In this document: piece after piece, positions 8,498-17,507 of the stretch
Layout of the letters: each line of letters begins with the position of its first letter
Position numbering within the stretch: the stretch's first letter is position 1
Origin: Alcaligenaceae bacterium CGII-47
GTDB lineage: Bacteria > Pseudomonadota > Gammaproteobacteria > Burkholderiales > Burkholderiaceae_B
Direction: 5' to 3'
DNA length: 64,000 bases
NCBI GenBank assembly: GCA_019166125.1
Contig: JAHTBO010000002.1
Location: forward strand, 431,651 to 495,650
Notes under the pieces: generated by a model
The model's database searches: none
Seen by the model: the letters and a program-made list of their open reading frames with translations, nothing else
Told to the model about the DNA's origin: nothing
Translations under genes and position numbers: made by a program

Positions 8498-9247
8498 CTA
8501 TACGACGAGCTCTACCCGTCCTGTGTCAAGATGATAGAGGCCGCCGATGACCTTGACCTGACCGCCCTGCACCGCTTTGCTCAGGATGGGCGTGGCGCCT
8601 TGCAAGCGCTGTACATTCTGCTTGATATTTTCAATGGTCGACGCCTGAATTAGTGTGCCAGTATGCGTCTGGGCGGCAGCAGCGCGCACCGCAGGCAGGA
8701 TAGCCGTGACAATAGTCTGGATATGACCGGGGAACTCGGCTTGTTTTTCGTAAGCGCTGACCGTTGCACTAACGGCGCCACAACTGGTATGCCCGAGCAC
8801 CATGATTAACGGTGAATTCAGGACGGCGACGCCATACTCTAAGCTGGCCAACATGTCGTTGGTAACATAGTTGCCTGCCACGCGATTCACGAACAAATCC
8901 CCGATCTCTTCGTCAAAACACAATTCCGGGCTCACGCGCGAATCGGCACAACTTAGGATGCACGCGTACGGGTTTTGGCCACCAGCCAATACAGCGCGTG
9001 TCGCGGCATAGCTTCGGACTTGGGTCTTGCCTAAGGCATACCGCTCGTTGCCAGCCATTAAACGCTTAATGGCTTGTTCAGGTGACAGTGCGTTACCTGG
9101 TTTTGGCACCGACGACGATTGAGCGGCTCGAACCGCTGCAGACATCCCAAATAAAGACATGGCGCCCATCATACCCAGGACGGATCGCCTGGAAGGTGAC
9201 GCCAGTGAACGGCTGGACTGGGGACTGTCTACGCATAACTTACACAT
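8498..9247 (-). CDS. beta-class carbonic anhydrase with Tat-type signal peptide
   Basis: This 249-residue protein carries the zinc ligands of beta-carbonic anhydrases: Cys100 with Asp102/Arg104 in SCADSRVSPE, and His153 and Cys156 in GHTSCGA. It catalyses CO2/bicarbonate interconversion. Residues 1-42 form an export signal with a twin-arginine core (SRRSVLGMMG, Arg20-Arg21), a hydrophobic stretch and a cleavage-like AVRAA. This suggests that a folded metalloenzyme is sent to the periplasm. The region upstream (9248-9533) holds no gene that I can recognise. Confidence 0.93.
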   Translation of the reverse strand: MCKLCVDSPQSSRSLASPSRRSVLGMMGAMSLFGMSAAVRAAQSSSVPKPGNALSPEQAIKRLMAGNERYALGKTQVRSYAATRAVLAGGQNPYACILSCADSRVSPELCFDEEIGDLFVNRVAGNYVTNDMLASLEYGVAVLNSPLIMVLGHTSCGAVSATVSAYEKQAEFPGHIQTIVTAILPAVRAAAAQTHTGTLIQASTIENIKQNVQRLQGATPILSKAVQGGQVKVIGGLYHLDTGRVELVV

Positions 9248-9533
9248 CGCTTATCTCCGTTTTTATCATCATATGAATCCTACTTTATTTTGCCTGCAAC
9301 TTTTTCATCATTGCATCTGTCTGATTCAGCACCGACGAGATGCCGATAGTCTTTACAAAATCTTCCCATATACAGACAAGGCGATCAGATCGTGCCTGCC
9401 AGACGATTCTGCCAACAAAACTATCTATCCATTTCATTGGATTCCGGTAGAAATCATATATTATTTACATTCGTGACAAATAATAAGCTATTCGCCAAAT
9501 TTCATGTGCAGATATTTTCCATGACACTCAGAT

Positions 9534-10187
9534 ATGATGCCTCATAACGAACGCTTGAGCTCTGAAGCAATCCTGGCGAGACACCTGCACTTGCTATTGG
9601 CGCTCGATCAGCGTCTGTTAGCGGTGCACAATATCGCGGGGCCATTCGGACTGCGCACCCAAGACCCAGGTTTCGCCGGACTCGCCCGTATCATTTGCGG
9701 TCAACAGCTCTCGGTGGCTAGCGCTCGCGCCATCTGGAACCGTTTGCAGCAACGATCCGCAGATATGACTGCACAAGACTTCCTGAATATGAACCAGGAT
9801 GATTTACGCAATGCGGGTCTCTCGCGCAATAAATATATGACCCTCAAAGGGGTGGCTGAGGCGATCGTCGCAGGTGAGCTGGATTTTGCTGCGATTGGAG
9901 AACTCCCCAGTCATACAGCAATTACGGCACTCACCCGCTACAAGGGCATCGGCCCCTGGACAGCAGAAATCTATCTCATGTTCTGTACGGGCCATCCCGA
10001 CATATTTCCCGCCGGAGATCTGGCCCTCCAGAAGGCCGTATCTGAGGCGCTGTGTATCGACCCCCACCCGAATCAACAGACTCTTGTGAACATCGCGGCG
10101 CAATGGGCGCCGTACCGAGCCACGGCCGCCCTACTCTTCTGGCGCTACTATGCAGCCAGACGCAGTCGTCCAGGTCTACCGATATGA
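9534..10187 (+). CDS. DNA-3-methyladenine glycosylase II-like (HhH-GPD superfamily)
   Basis: This 217-residue protein has the helix-hairpin-helix and glycine/proline-rich loop of HhH-GPD base-excision enzymes (RYKGIGPWTAEIYLM, about 135-149). The catalytic aspartate is Asp162 in FPAGDLALQKAV. It resembles the AlkA core without AlkA's N-terminal domain and lacks the iron-sulfur cysteines of the EndoIII branch. The likely role is removal of alkylated purines from DNA. It uses ATG 9534; an ATG at 9537 is equally possible. It converges on the DUF924 gene. Confidence 0.87.
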   Translation: MMPHNERLSSEAILARHLHLLLALDQRLLAVHNIAGPFGLRTQDPGFAGLARIICGQQLSVASARAIWNRLQQRSADMTAQDFLNMNQDDLRNAGLSRNKYMTLKGVAEAIVAGELDFAAIGELPSHTAITALTRYKGIGPWTAEIYLMFCTGHPDIFPAGDLALQKAVSEALCIDPHPNQQTLVNIAAQWAPYRATAALLFWRYYAARRSRPGLPI

Positions 10188-10205
10188 GTCGCCTTGATTT
10201 TCGGC

Positions 10206-10775
10206 TCAGCCCCCAAACCCGCCTTCATCCAGAAACTGCTGTTCCTCCGCGGTCGTTTTTCGACCCAATTGAGGATTACGGTGTGGAAAGCGGCCAAAGC
10301 GCTGGATAATGTCGTGGTGTTCCTGAGCCCAGCGCATTGAGTCGGGCACATACGCCTCATACAGTGCGACGGCCTCTACCTGAACGCCCATATCCTCTGC
10401 ATGCATAAATGGCAGGCAGACAAAATTTCGTAGGTCGGGTTCGATCTGGGGCAAAAAATCTGCGGCTAAAGCCTGCCGTGCATAACTCAAGGCGAGCCCA
10501 TCAGTAGCAAACATATGCCCCGTTTCGCGAAATGCGTTACGCGGATACTGATCGAGCAGCAGAATCAACGCCAAAGCAGATTCGGGCTGAGCCATCCAGC
10601 CTGCCAGTTCTTGGCGGGCAGCGCAATAGTGCAAATCATGGAATCGCTTTGAAAATTCCGCATCAAATACAGAACTTTTAGCAAACCACTTAGGCGGGCC
10701 GGCATCGCGCCAAAACGCGACAAGCTCATGAGCCTCCTTTGGTATAGGAGCACCGCGCCCTGAATCCCGAGTCAT
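10206..10775 (-). CDS. DUF924 family protein
   Basis: This 189-residue protein has DUF924 family hallmarks: VAFWRDAGPPKWFAKS near the N-terminus, LILLLDQYPRNAFR in the middle, and LPFMHAEDM with a C-terminal GRFPHRN segment. The fold resembles TPR-like helical proteins. No reaction has been assigned with confidence to the family. It ends 18 bp from the glycosylase stop on the other strand, and begins 19 bp after the end of the EcsC-family gene with which it is co-directional. Confidence 0.88.
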   Translation of the reverse strand: MTRDSGRGAPIPKEAHELVAFWRDAGPPKWFAKSSVFDAEFSKRFHDLHYCAARQELAGWMAQPESALALILLLDQYPRNAFRETGHMFATDGLALSYARQALAADFLPQIEPDLRNFVCLPFMHAEDMGVQVEAVALYEAYVPDSMRWAQEHHDIIQRFGRFPHRNPQLGRKTTAEEQQFLDEGGFGG

Positions 10776-10794
10776 GATTACGCCTCCCGCAACA

Positions 10795-11619
10795 TCATAA
10801 TAGCCGTCGATAAGCTGCCTCGATCATCGCCTTACCGTATTTCTCCTCGAGGCGGCGGACGATGAAATGGCCCCTGGCCATCTCCTGATAGTGATCAGTA
10901 AACACCGCATTGATTGCCGCACCACTCGCCGCACCCAGTACCGGAACAATCTGAGCTGCCATCTTTTCAGTGATCACCACACCAAACCGTGTGGCCACCG
11001 CATCGATCAACTTGGCCAAAGAGGAACCAATCTGTGAACTGCCGACCGCCTTTGCCGCGCCTTCACCGCTGCGCTGGCTAGCGACTCCGATGAGCTCCCG
11101 GGTGGTCTGCCTCACGGTCTCGGTCAGCATGCCGCGCGACGCATAATAGCCTGAATCCGATGCGTCATCCTGATCGGATTTCCCACCTAATGCGAACACC
11201 TCGACACAGGCCTTCTGAACAGCCAGATCATTGATAGTAAACCCCTCACTTCGCGCAACATCAACAATGGATCGCATCATGATGGTGGTCGTGATGGGCA
11301 GCTCGACGGCCAGTGCGCCAAGACCGAAAAAACCACCCACTGCGCCCGTTGCAGCAGCCGCGAACTTATGCATCCGAGTCGATGAGGCGGTCGTTGGCAC
11401 GTCATCCAGGGTTTTGAGGGCAACGCTCACAGATTTGCGCAGCGCCACCTGCGCAATCGATTGGACTTTTTTCACGACGCCTTGCGGCAATCTGGATACG
11501 CCCCACTCTATGGGCGTGCCGACAATATTGACCAGACGAATAGTGATTGACGGCGTCTCGAGCAATATAACTGCGCGCTTGAGGTCCGCCGTATCTCGCT
11601 CGTTGTCAAAAATATTCAC
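10795..11619 (-). CDS. EcsC family protein
   Basis: This 274-residue protein matches the EcsC family in its glycine- and alanine-rich core (GAVGGFFGLGALAVELP at about 91-107) followed by TTTIMMRSIVDVARSEG. It starts at a GTG preceded by GAGG. EcsC domains occur in membrane-associated proteins near transporters and proteases, and their function is unclear. It lies between the tiny lysine-rich gene and the DUF924 gene on the same strand and may share their transcript. Confidence 0.85.
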   Translation of the reverse strand: MNIFDNERDTADLKRAVILLETPSITIRLVNIVGTPIEWGVSRLPQGVVKKVQSIAQVALRKSVSVALKTLDDVPTTASSTRMHKFAAAATGAVGGFFGLGALAVELPITTTIMMRSIVDVARSEGFTINDLAVQKACVEVFALGGKSDQDDASDSGYYASRGMLTETVRQTTRELIGVASQRSGEGAAKAVGSSQIGSSLAKLIDAVATRFGVVITEKMAAQIVPVLGAASGAAINAVFTDHYQEMARGHFIVRRLEEKYGKAMIEAAYRRLL

Positions 11620-11635
11620 GAAACGCCTCGGAACC

Positions 11636-11743
11636 CTAGCGCTTGGACTCCTCTTTTTTCTGGCGCTTGAGCTCCTTTTTTTCCTTAGGAGTGCGGCTCG
11701 GCTCCTTTTTCTCCGCCTTCTTGCTGTCCTGGCTCTTACTCAC
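11636..11743 (-). CDS. small lysine-rich protein (35 aa)
   Basis: A GTG start with GGAG 7 nt upstream opens a 35-codon frame ending in TAG. The product is made almost entirely of Lys, Glu, Ser, Arg and Gln (begins MSKSQDSKKAEKK, ends KEESKR). It has no hydrophobic residues able to form a core, so it is probably disordered and perhaps nucleic-acid associated. It precedes the EcsC gene by 16 bp on the same strand. The strong ribosome site supports translation; function is unknown. Confidence 0.6.
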   Translation of the reverse strand: MSKSQDSKKAEKKEPSRTPKEKKELKRQKKEESKR

Positions 11744-11919
11744 GATTTTTCTCCTGAATGAATCACTACGCTCTTCGAGACGGAACAGCCAGTTTAGGCT
11801 GAATTCCTGACAAGGTCTATTTGGCTGAAAATCCAGTCAATCACCACCGATCCTAGCTTAACCACCTGCGTCATGATGCTTGTAATATATAGTGCCTTAT
11901 CTTTCATGACGGTTCACCA

Positions 11920-12939
11920 TTGCATCCCTTGAAGCACAGCGACACAATCGAGTTCGGCTATCTGCTGATCCCCCAGTTCTCACTGCTATCGCTTGCAGGC
12001 GTCCTGGAGCCATTACGCTTTGCCAATCGGCTTGCAGATCATGAACTGTACCGCTGGTGGTTGGTAACACCAGACGATCAACCCGTCGCTGCCAGCAATG
12101 GCATCATCTTCCAACCCACTGCACAGGCAGCAGAATGCAGTCGCTTTGACACGGTTATCGTGGTGGCTGGACTTGACGCCGATAAATACAGCACACCGGA
12201 AGTCTTACGCCAATTACGCAACTTAGCCGCCAAAGGCCTTAACATTGGTGCCACTTCTGTAGGGAGTCTGTTACTAGCCAGGGCTGGCCTGTTGGACAGC
12301 TATCGCTGCACCTTGCACTGGGAGAATCTGGAGGGCTTTCGCGAGGAATTTCCACAAATCAACGCCACCAATGAGCTCTACGAAATCGATGGCAAACGCC
12401 TGACCTGCTCTGGGGGCTCAGCTGGCCTGGACATGATGATGCACCTCATTAGTCAACGTCACGGCTACGCATTGGCAACAAGCGTTGCTGAGCAGTGCAT
12501 ACATCCAGAGATTCGCAAGTCGGAAGCCAATCAGCGTATGTCCTTACGCACTCGCCTGAATGTTACTAACCCACACTTAATCGAGGCGATCGAATGCATG
12601 GAGCGGCATTTGGAGGACACGCTGGAATGTCGCCAGATAGCTGAGCAGATCAGTCTTTCCCTGCGCCACATGAACCGTCTTTTTCAGGATAATCTGCGAA
12701 CAACGCCTGCGCGGTTTTACCTATCACTGCGCCTCAAACGAGCGCGCGCGCTATTGCAACAGACTGCATTTCCGATACATGAAATCGGGCTGGCATGTGG
12801 GTTTGCTTCGAGTTCGCATTTCGTCCGCTGTTACGGCAATCACTTTGGACACACACCGACGGCTGAACGCCACCGTGAACAACAGCGAACACCATATCGA
12901 CAAGAATCGCTCACCCCGTCTGATATAGACTACTTATAG
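11920..12939 (+). CDS. GlxA-family transcriptional regulator (DJ-1/PfpI + AraC domains), candidate regulator of the QAT/CoA operon
   Basis: This roughly 339-residue protein has an N-terminal DJ-1/PfpI (class I amidotransferase-like) domain at about 8-190, with the characteristic LTCSGGSAGLDMMMHLI segment. A C-terminal AraC helix-turn-helix pair lies at about 225-320 (DTLECRQIAEQISLS, IGLACGFASSSHF). The choline/carnitine regulators GbdR and CdhR have this same architecture. The start is a TTG at 11920 (another TTG at 11929), because no ATG is available in frame. It lies just upstream of and in line with a quaternary-amine transporter operon, so it is probably that operon's ligand-responsive activator (inference). 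Confidence 0.88.
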   Translation: MHPLKHSDTIEFGYLLIPQFSLLSLAGVLEPLRFANRLADHELYRWWLVTPDDQPVAASNGIIFQPTAQAAECSRFDTVIVVAGLDADKYSTPEVLRQLRNLAAKGLNIGATSVGSLLLARAGLLDSYRCTLHWENLEGFREEFPQINATNELYEIDGKRLTCSGGSAGLDMMMHLISQRHGYALATSVAEQCIHPEIRKSEANQRMSLRTRLNVTNPHLIEAIECMERHLEDTLECRQIAEQISLSLRHMNRLFQDNLRTTPARFYLSLRLKRARALLQQTAFPIHEIGLACGFASSSHFVRCYGNHFGHTPTAERHREQQRTPYRQESLTPSDIDYL

Positions 12940-13062
12940 TCCCGTATAGACCATTGAAAGCCAGCAATACTCTTTAATATTCCTCCATTGATCCGCAGGA
13001 TAAGCGGACGTGCGAATCAGCCGGCAGGGTGCTTCGCAACGCAACCACAAGGAGACAAGGTC

Positions 13063-13746
13063 TTGGAGACGTGGGCTTTTATTGTCGATAATTTCGACTT
13101 GATTATCATGCGGACGATTGAGCATATCTCGCTGGTCGGTGTCGCGATTGGACTGGCCATCATCACGGGGATACCAATAGGTATCGCCATCACCCAGAGC
13201 AAAAAAGCCGCTGACATCGTACTGTACGTCGCGGCCATCATCATGACTATTCCGTCCATTGCGCTATTCGGCGTCATGATTCCTATTCTCTCTAAAATCG
13301 GACATGGAATTGGTTACGTTCCAGCAGTCATTGCGGTCCTGCTCTACTCACAACTGCCGATCATTCGAAATACTTACACGGCAATCTACAATGTAGATCC
13401 TGCATTGCGCGAAGCCGCGCGCGGCATGGGTATGTCGGCGTTGCAGCGTTTGCGTATGGTGGAGCTTCCCCTAGCCGTACCCGTCATCATGGCAGGCATA
13501 CGCAGCGCTGTTGTGATGTCCATAGGCATCATGGCGATCGCTGCGTATATCGGAGCAGGCGGTCTAGGTACATTTATCAGCCGCGGCATCTCACAGACGG
13601 ATGCACGGCAACTAATCACCGGCGCAGTGGCAGTCAGCATTCTGGCTATCGTTGCCGACTTCTTTTTACTCTGGCTACAAAATCGTCTCACCCCTACGGG
13701 GTTAAAGCGTGTCTGGCCTCATCCTGACAGGAGATCAGAAACATGA
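13063..13746 (+). CDS. OpuC-type ABC transporter permease 1 (quaternary ammonium uptake family)
   Basis: The start is TTG 13063, chosen because AAGGAG lies 8 nt upstream and the longer upstream frame is not permease-like. The 227 residues form about five or six membrane helices with the binding-protein-dependent permease motif EAARGMGMSALQRLRMVELP at about 125-144. The sequence is of the OpuBB/OpuCB type that serves glycine betaine, choline or carnitine import. Its TGA overlaps the ATG of the ATPase gene (ATGA), so the two are translationally coupled. Confidence 0.9.
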   Translation: METWAFIVDNFDLIIMRTIEHISLVGVAIGLAIITGIPIGIAITQSKKAADIVLYVAAIIMTIPSIALFGVMIPILSKIGHGIGYVPAVIAVLLYSQLPIIRNTYTAIYNVDPALREAARGMGMSALQRLRMVELPLAVPVIMAGIRSAVVMSIGIMAIAAYIGAGGLGTFISRGISQTDARQLITGAVAVSILAIVADFFLLWLQNRLTPTGLKRVWPHPDRRSET

Positions 13747-14882
13747 TCCGGCTAGATAACCTGACCAAGGTATTTGAAACTCAAAACGGCACCTCAGTCG
13801 CTGTCGATCATGTCAGCATGAACGTCTCAGAGGGTGAGATCTGCATTCTCCTGGGCCCATCTGGCTGCGGCAAGACCACCACGCTGAAAATGATTAACCG
13901 CATCATCTCACCCAGTTCCGGGCGCGTGTTCATCGACGGCAAGGACACAAGCGACAGCGACACGACAACCTTGCGTCGTGAGATCGGCTACGTCATCCAA
14001 CAGATCGGTCTATTCCCCAATATGACCATTGAGGAGAACATCGGCATCGTTCCCAAACTGCTCGGCTGGGATCGCGCCCGCACAGCGAAGCGTGTCTGCG
14101 ATCTCCTTGAAATGGTAGCGCTGGATCCTGCAGTATTTCTCAAGCGCTTCCCTAAGGAACTCTCGGGCGGTCAGCAACAGCGTATCGGTGTGGCGCGCGC
14201 GCTCGCGGCCGACCCCCCAGTGCTGCTGATGGATGAGCCTTTCGGCGCCATCGACCCCATCAACCGCGAGGTGATTCAGGACGAGTTCCTAAAGATGCAG
14301 TGCAAACTCAAAAAGACCATTCTGTTTGTCAGCCATGATATTAACGAGGCGGTCAAGATGGGGGACAAAATCGCGATTTTCCGTAGTGGCAAACTTGAGC
14401 AATTCGATACGCCAGACAACGTTCTGGCTCATCCGGCCAGCACGTTTATCGCAGATTTTGTCGGCAATGACCGTACGCTCAAACGCCTGAGCTTGCTGAG
14501 GGTCGGCGCAGTCATGGACGCCAACCCGCCCCAGGTACATCCAGGCAGCCCTCTGGCGCCGGCGATGGCTCTGATGCGCGAGACAGGCTACGAGAGCATT
14601 ATCGTCGTCAACCCGCATGGCGGCATAGCAGGTGTGGTGTACAAAAGCACCGCCGAAGCGCAGAGCGGAAATTGCGACGAGCACCAATGTCTGCCAAAGG
14701 TGACTGTGCAGGTCGACGATGATCTGCGCACTGCTGTGTCGCAGATGTTCACGCACGATTTAAGCTGGCTGCCGGTGGTCGATGCCGCGGGCCTCTACAA
14801 GGGCTACATCACTCAGCACCACATCACGCGCACACTGCGCCAGACCTACCACGACAGGCGTGAGGAGGAGCAGGCGCAATGA
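13743..14882 (+). CDS. OpuC-type ABC transporter ATP-binding protein with CBS domains
   Basis: This 379-residue ATPase shows Walker A GPSGCGKTT (38-46), signature LSGGQQQR (140-147) and Walker B LLMDEPFGAIDP (161-172). A C-terminal extension from about 255 holds CBS-type repeats, the ionic-strength sensor module of OpuA/OpuC ATPases. It powers import with the two flanking permeases and is coupled to both by 4-bp ATGA overlaps. The substrate is probably a quaternary ammonium compound. Confidence 0.93.
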   Translation: MIRLDNLTKVFETQNGTSVAVDHVSMNVSEGEICILLGPSGCGKTTTLKMINRIISPSSGRVFIDGKDTSDSDTTTLRREIGYVIQQIGLFPNMTIEENIGIVPKLLGWDRARTAKRVCDLLEMVALDPAVFLKRFPKELSGGQQQRIGVARALAADPPVLLMDEPFGAIDPINREVIQDEFLKMQCKLKKTILFVSHDINEAVKMGDKIAIFRSGKLEQFDTPDNVLAHPASTFIADFVGNDRTLKRLSLLRVGAVMDANPPQVHPGSPLAPAMALMRETGYESIIVVNPHGGIAGVVYKSTAEAQSGNCDEHQCLPKVTVQVDDDLRTAVSQMFTHDLSWLPVVDAAGLYKGYITQHHITRTLRQTYHDRREEEQAQ

Positions 14883-15622
14883 CACGACCGCAGACCACGT
14901 TATCGTCCCTGCAACGGGTCAATCGCTACGTGCTGGGGCTCGTCTTGCTGGCCATCGGGATTTGGGCACAACGCTCTGGTCTACTCGATGAGATCTTGCA
15001 GTACTGGGTAGATATTGTCTACCTCTCGGGCCAACATATCGAATTGACTCTGATCTCGGGTGGCCTGGCCCTGCTGACCGGCATCCCGCTGGGCATCGTG
15101 CTGAGCCGGCCGATGTTACGACATTGGGCAGAGAGCCTGATGCAAGGCTTGAATATCGGGACAACCATCCCGACGCTGGCCGTGCTCGCACTGTCGATGA
15201 GCTTTTTAGGTATCGGCGCAACGCCAGCGATCTTTGCGCTATGGATTGCCTCACTACTCTATATCGTGCGTAACACTTATTCCGGTTTGAACGCCGTTCC
15301 CGACTATCTGCTTGAAGCTGCGCGTGGTCTGGGTATGAAGCCGCTGCAAATTTTAATCCGGGTGGAACTGCCCAACGCCTTATTCGTCATCTTCGCAGGT
15401 GTACGCACTGCATTTGCGATCAATATCGGCACTGTGCCGCTCGCCTTTCTAATCGGGGGTGGTGGTCTGGGCGAACTTATTTTTACCGGCATCGATTTAA
15501 ACGACAGCGGCATGATGCTCGCCGGCGCCATACCGACGGCGCTGCTGGCGGTTTTTGCAGACGCGCTCATCGGATTTTCCGCACTCGTGCTCATTCCTCG
15601 CGGCGTCAATCCGCTGCGCTGA
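14879..15622 (+). CDS. OpuC-type ABC transporter permease 2
   Basis: This 247-residue membrane protein has the permease loop EAARGLGMKPLQILIRVELP at about 142-161 and roughly six helices. It is the partner of the first permease in a heterodimeric OpuBB/OpuBD-like channel. It overlaps the ATPase gene by 4 bp and is followed after 47 bp by the binding-protein gene with its own AAGGAG site. Confidence 0.92.
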   Translation: MTRPQTTLSSLQRVNRYVLGLVLLAIGIWAQRSGLLDEILQYWVDIVYLSGQHIELTLISGGLALLTGIPLGIVLSRPMLRHWAESLMQGLNIGTTIPTLAVLALSMSFLGIGATPAIFALWIASLLYIVRNTYSGLNAVPDYLLEAARGLGMKPLQILIRVELPNALFVIFAGVRTAFAINIGTVPLAFLIGGGGLGELIFTGIDLNDSGMMLAGAIPTALLAVFADALIGFSALVLIPRGVNPLR

Positions 15623-15669
15623 ATGGCTCGAATGCACACAACACCACTTCCCCTTTAAGGAGAGAAACC

Positions 15670-16560
15670 ATGAATATCATAAAAATTACCCGCTATCTGG
15701 CTGCCAGCCTCGTCATGCTATCGGCCACTACCGTTTGGGCCGCTGACCCCATCGTGGTCGGCGGCAAAAACTTCACCGAGCAACAAATCATGGCGGAGAT
15801 GACCAGCCAGCTTCTACAGGCACAGGGCTTCAAGGTTGATACCCGTGCTGGCATGGGCAGCGCCGTCTTACGTCAGGCCCAAGAGTCAGGCCAAATTGAT
15901 GTGTACTGGGAGTACACAGGCACCGCGCTGATCACCTACAACAAAATCTCCGAAAAGCTGTCGCCGCAGGCCACCTATGCAAAAGTCAAGGATCTCGACG
16001 CCCAAAAAGGATTGGTCTGGCTTAACCCATCCAAGGCCAATAATACGTACGCACTGGCCATGCGCCGTGCTGATGTCGAGTCCAAAAATATCCACACTAT
16101 CAGCGATCTGGCTGCCGCAATCAACGCCAAAACCCCGCTCGCTCTCGCCTGCAACGCTGAGTTTGCGGCGCGCCCCGATGGCTTGGGCCCTCTGCAGAGA
16201 ACATATGGCTTTTCAATTCCCCGCTCTGATGTCAAACGCATGGACACCGGACTGACTTATCAAGCGCTACGCGACAAACAGGTAGAAATTGCACTGGTAT
16301 TTGCCACCGACGGCCGTATCCCAGCCTTTGATTTTGTCGTACTTAAGGACGACAAGGGCTTTTTCCCGGCTTATGCGCTCACCCCGGTGGTGCGCCAGGC
16401 CATTGCAGACAAGAACCCCAAGCTCGTCGACGCGCTCAATGCACTGTCCTCCAAGCTGGACGACCAAACCATGGCACGATTGAACGCATCGGTCGATGTG
16501 GATCGCAAGTCAATCCGCGATGTGGCCCATGATTTTCTCGCTCAATCCGGCCTGGTTTAA
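15670..16560 (+). CDS. OpuC-type periplasmic substrate-binding protein (quaternary ammonium family)
   Basis: This 296-residue protein has an N-terminal signal peptide cleaved around VWAAD (residue 25). The opening GGKNFTEQQIMAEM and the segment IDVYWEYTGTAL (about 77-88) are diagnostic of OpuBC/OpuCC/OsmF binding proteins, in which aromatic residues cage a trimethylammonium group. It binds the ligand in the periplasm and delivers it to the two permeases encoded upstream. AAGGAG precedes the ATG. A hairpin follows the stop at 16575-16604. Confidence 0.92.
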   Translation: MNIIKITRYLAASLVMLSATTVWAADPIVVGGKNFTEQQIMAEMTSQLLQAQGFKVDTRAGMGSAVLRQAQESGQIDVYWEYTGTALITYNKISEKLSPQATYAKVKDLDAQKGLVWLNPSKANNTYALAMRRADVESKNIHTISDLAAAINAKTPLALACNAEFAARPDGLGPLQRTYGFSIPRSDVKRMDTGLTYQALRDKQVEIALVFATDGRIPAFDFVVLKDDKGFFPAYALTPVVRQAIADKNPKLVDALNALSSKLDDQTMARLNASVDVDRKSIRDVAHDFLAQSGLV

Positions 16561-16574
16561 GTCAATCCTAGGCT

Positions 16575-16604
16575 AGCGCAAGCCGTTCACGACGGGCTTG
16601 CGCT
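16575..16604 (+). terminator. hairpin after the transporter binding-protein gene
   Basis: AGCGCAAGCC and GGCTTGCGCT form a perfect 10-bp stem around a 10-nt loop, 15 bp after the stop of the binding-protein gene. It is followed by TTATACGG rather than a T-run. It may act as a partial terminator or as a 3'-end stabiliser that raises transporter mRNA over the downstream catabolic genes. Confidence 0.5.
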
Positions 16605-16622
16605 TATACGGAACTCCAAGAC

Positions 16623-17507
16623 ATGGCGACCAACCCTTCCATCAGCGTCGCGGTCGCGCAGATCAACTGCGCGCTCGGTGAGCTGGACCGCAACCTCGAC
16701 ACGCATCTGGACCTGATTACTCAGGCACGCAAAGCAGGTCACGAGTTATTGCTCTTTCCCGAGCTCTCGCTCACGGGCTATCAGCTCGGCGAGAAAACGA
16801 TCGACGTCGCCATGCAGGGTAATGATCCAAAACTGCTCAAGCTCGCTGAGGCATCACAGGACATTGATGTCGCCTTCGGCTTCGTTGAGGAAGGCGCTGG
16901 CGCGCAATACTACAACGCGATGGCGCTCGTACGAAACGGACAGCTGAGGTTCGTTCACCGCAAACTCAACCTTCCAAACTACGGCAATCTCGCAGAAGGC
17001 AAGCTCTTCGCCGCCGGCCAGCACATCGAACTAGTAACTCTCACTGATCCGTGGCGGGCAGGCCTGTTGATCTGCGCAGATCTGTGGAACCCAGCACTCG
17101 TACATCTCGCTATGCTCCAAGGAGCAACCATGCTGCTTGCTCCGGTGAACTCAGCCCTAGGCGCAGTCGCGGGTCAGTTCTCCAACGCTGACGGCTGGGA
17201 TCTGGCACTACGATTTTACGCAATGATGTACGGTGCGCCCATTCTGATGGCCAACCGCTGTGGCAATGAAGGCAACACCTATTTTTGGGGAGGCTCGCGC
17301 ATCCTTGATGCCTACGGCAAGACACTGGCTGGCGCGCCAGACGGCTACACCGGGCTGATCAGCGCTGAGCTGAACTATGCCGACGTGCAACGCGCTCGAT
17401 TTCGCCTTCCAACCATACGCGATAGCAATCCACACCTAATACGACACGGGATGAATCAGCTCGCACGTGATGCTGGCACGCCATTAACGACAAAGGACAC
17501 ACAATGA
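16623..17507 (+). CDS. carbon-nitrogen hydrolase (nitrilase superfamily amidase)
   Basis: This 294-residue protein has the full Glu-Lys-Cys triad of the nitrilase superfamily: Glu47 (LLFPELSLTGY), Lys114 (VHRKLNLPNYG) and Cys151 (LLICADLWNP). Such enzymes hydrolyse amides, carbamoyl groups or nitriles in the cytoplasm. Its position between a quaternary-amine transporter and CoA-activating genes suggests that it releases a free carboxylate and ammonia from an imported amide, which the ligase then activates (inference). Its stop overlaps the acyl-CoA dehydrogenase start (ATGA). Confidence 0.9.
   Translation: MATNPSISVAVAQINCALGELDRNLDTHLDLITQARKAGHELLLFPELSLTGYQLGEKTIDVAMQGNDPKLLKLAEASQDIDVAFGFVEEGAGAQYYNAMALVRNGQLRFVHRKLNLPNYGNLAEGKLFAAGQHIELVTLTDPWRAGLLICADLWNPALVHLAMLQGATMLLAPVNSALGAVAGQFSNADGWDLALRFYAMMYGAPILMANRCGNEGNTYFWGGSRILDAYGKTLAGAPDGYTGLISAELNYADVQRARFRLPTIRDSNPHLIRHGMNQLARDAGTPLTTKDTQ

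Noticed and set aside
9248..9533. Gap upstream of the carbonic anhydrase gene examined for a riboswitch or small RNA
   Set aside because: I could see no conserved structure, terminator or open frame with a ribosome site.
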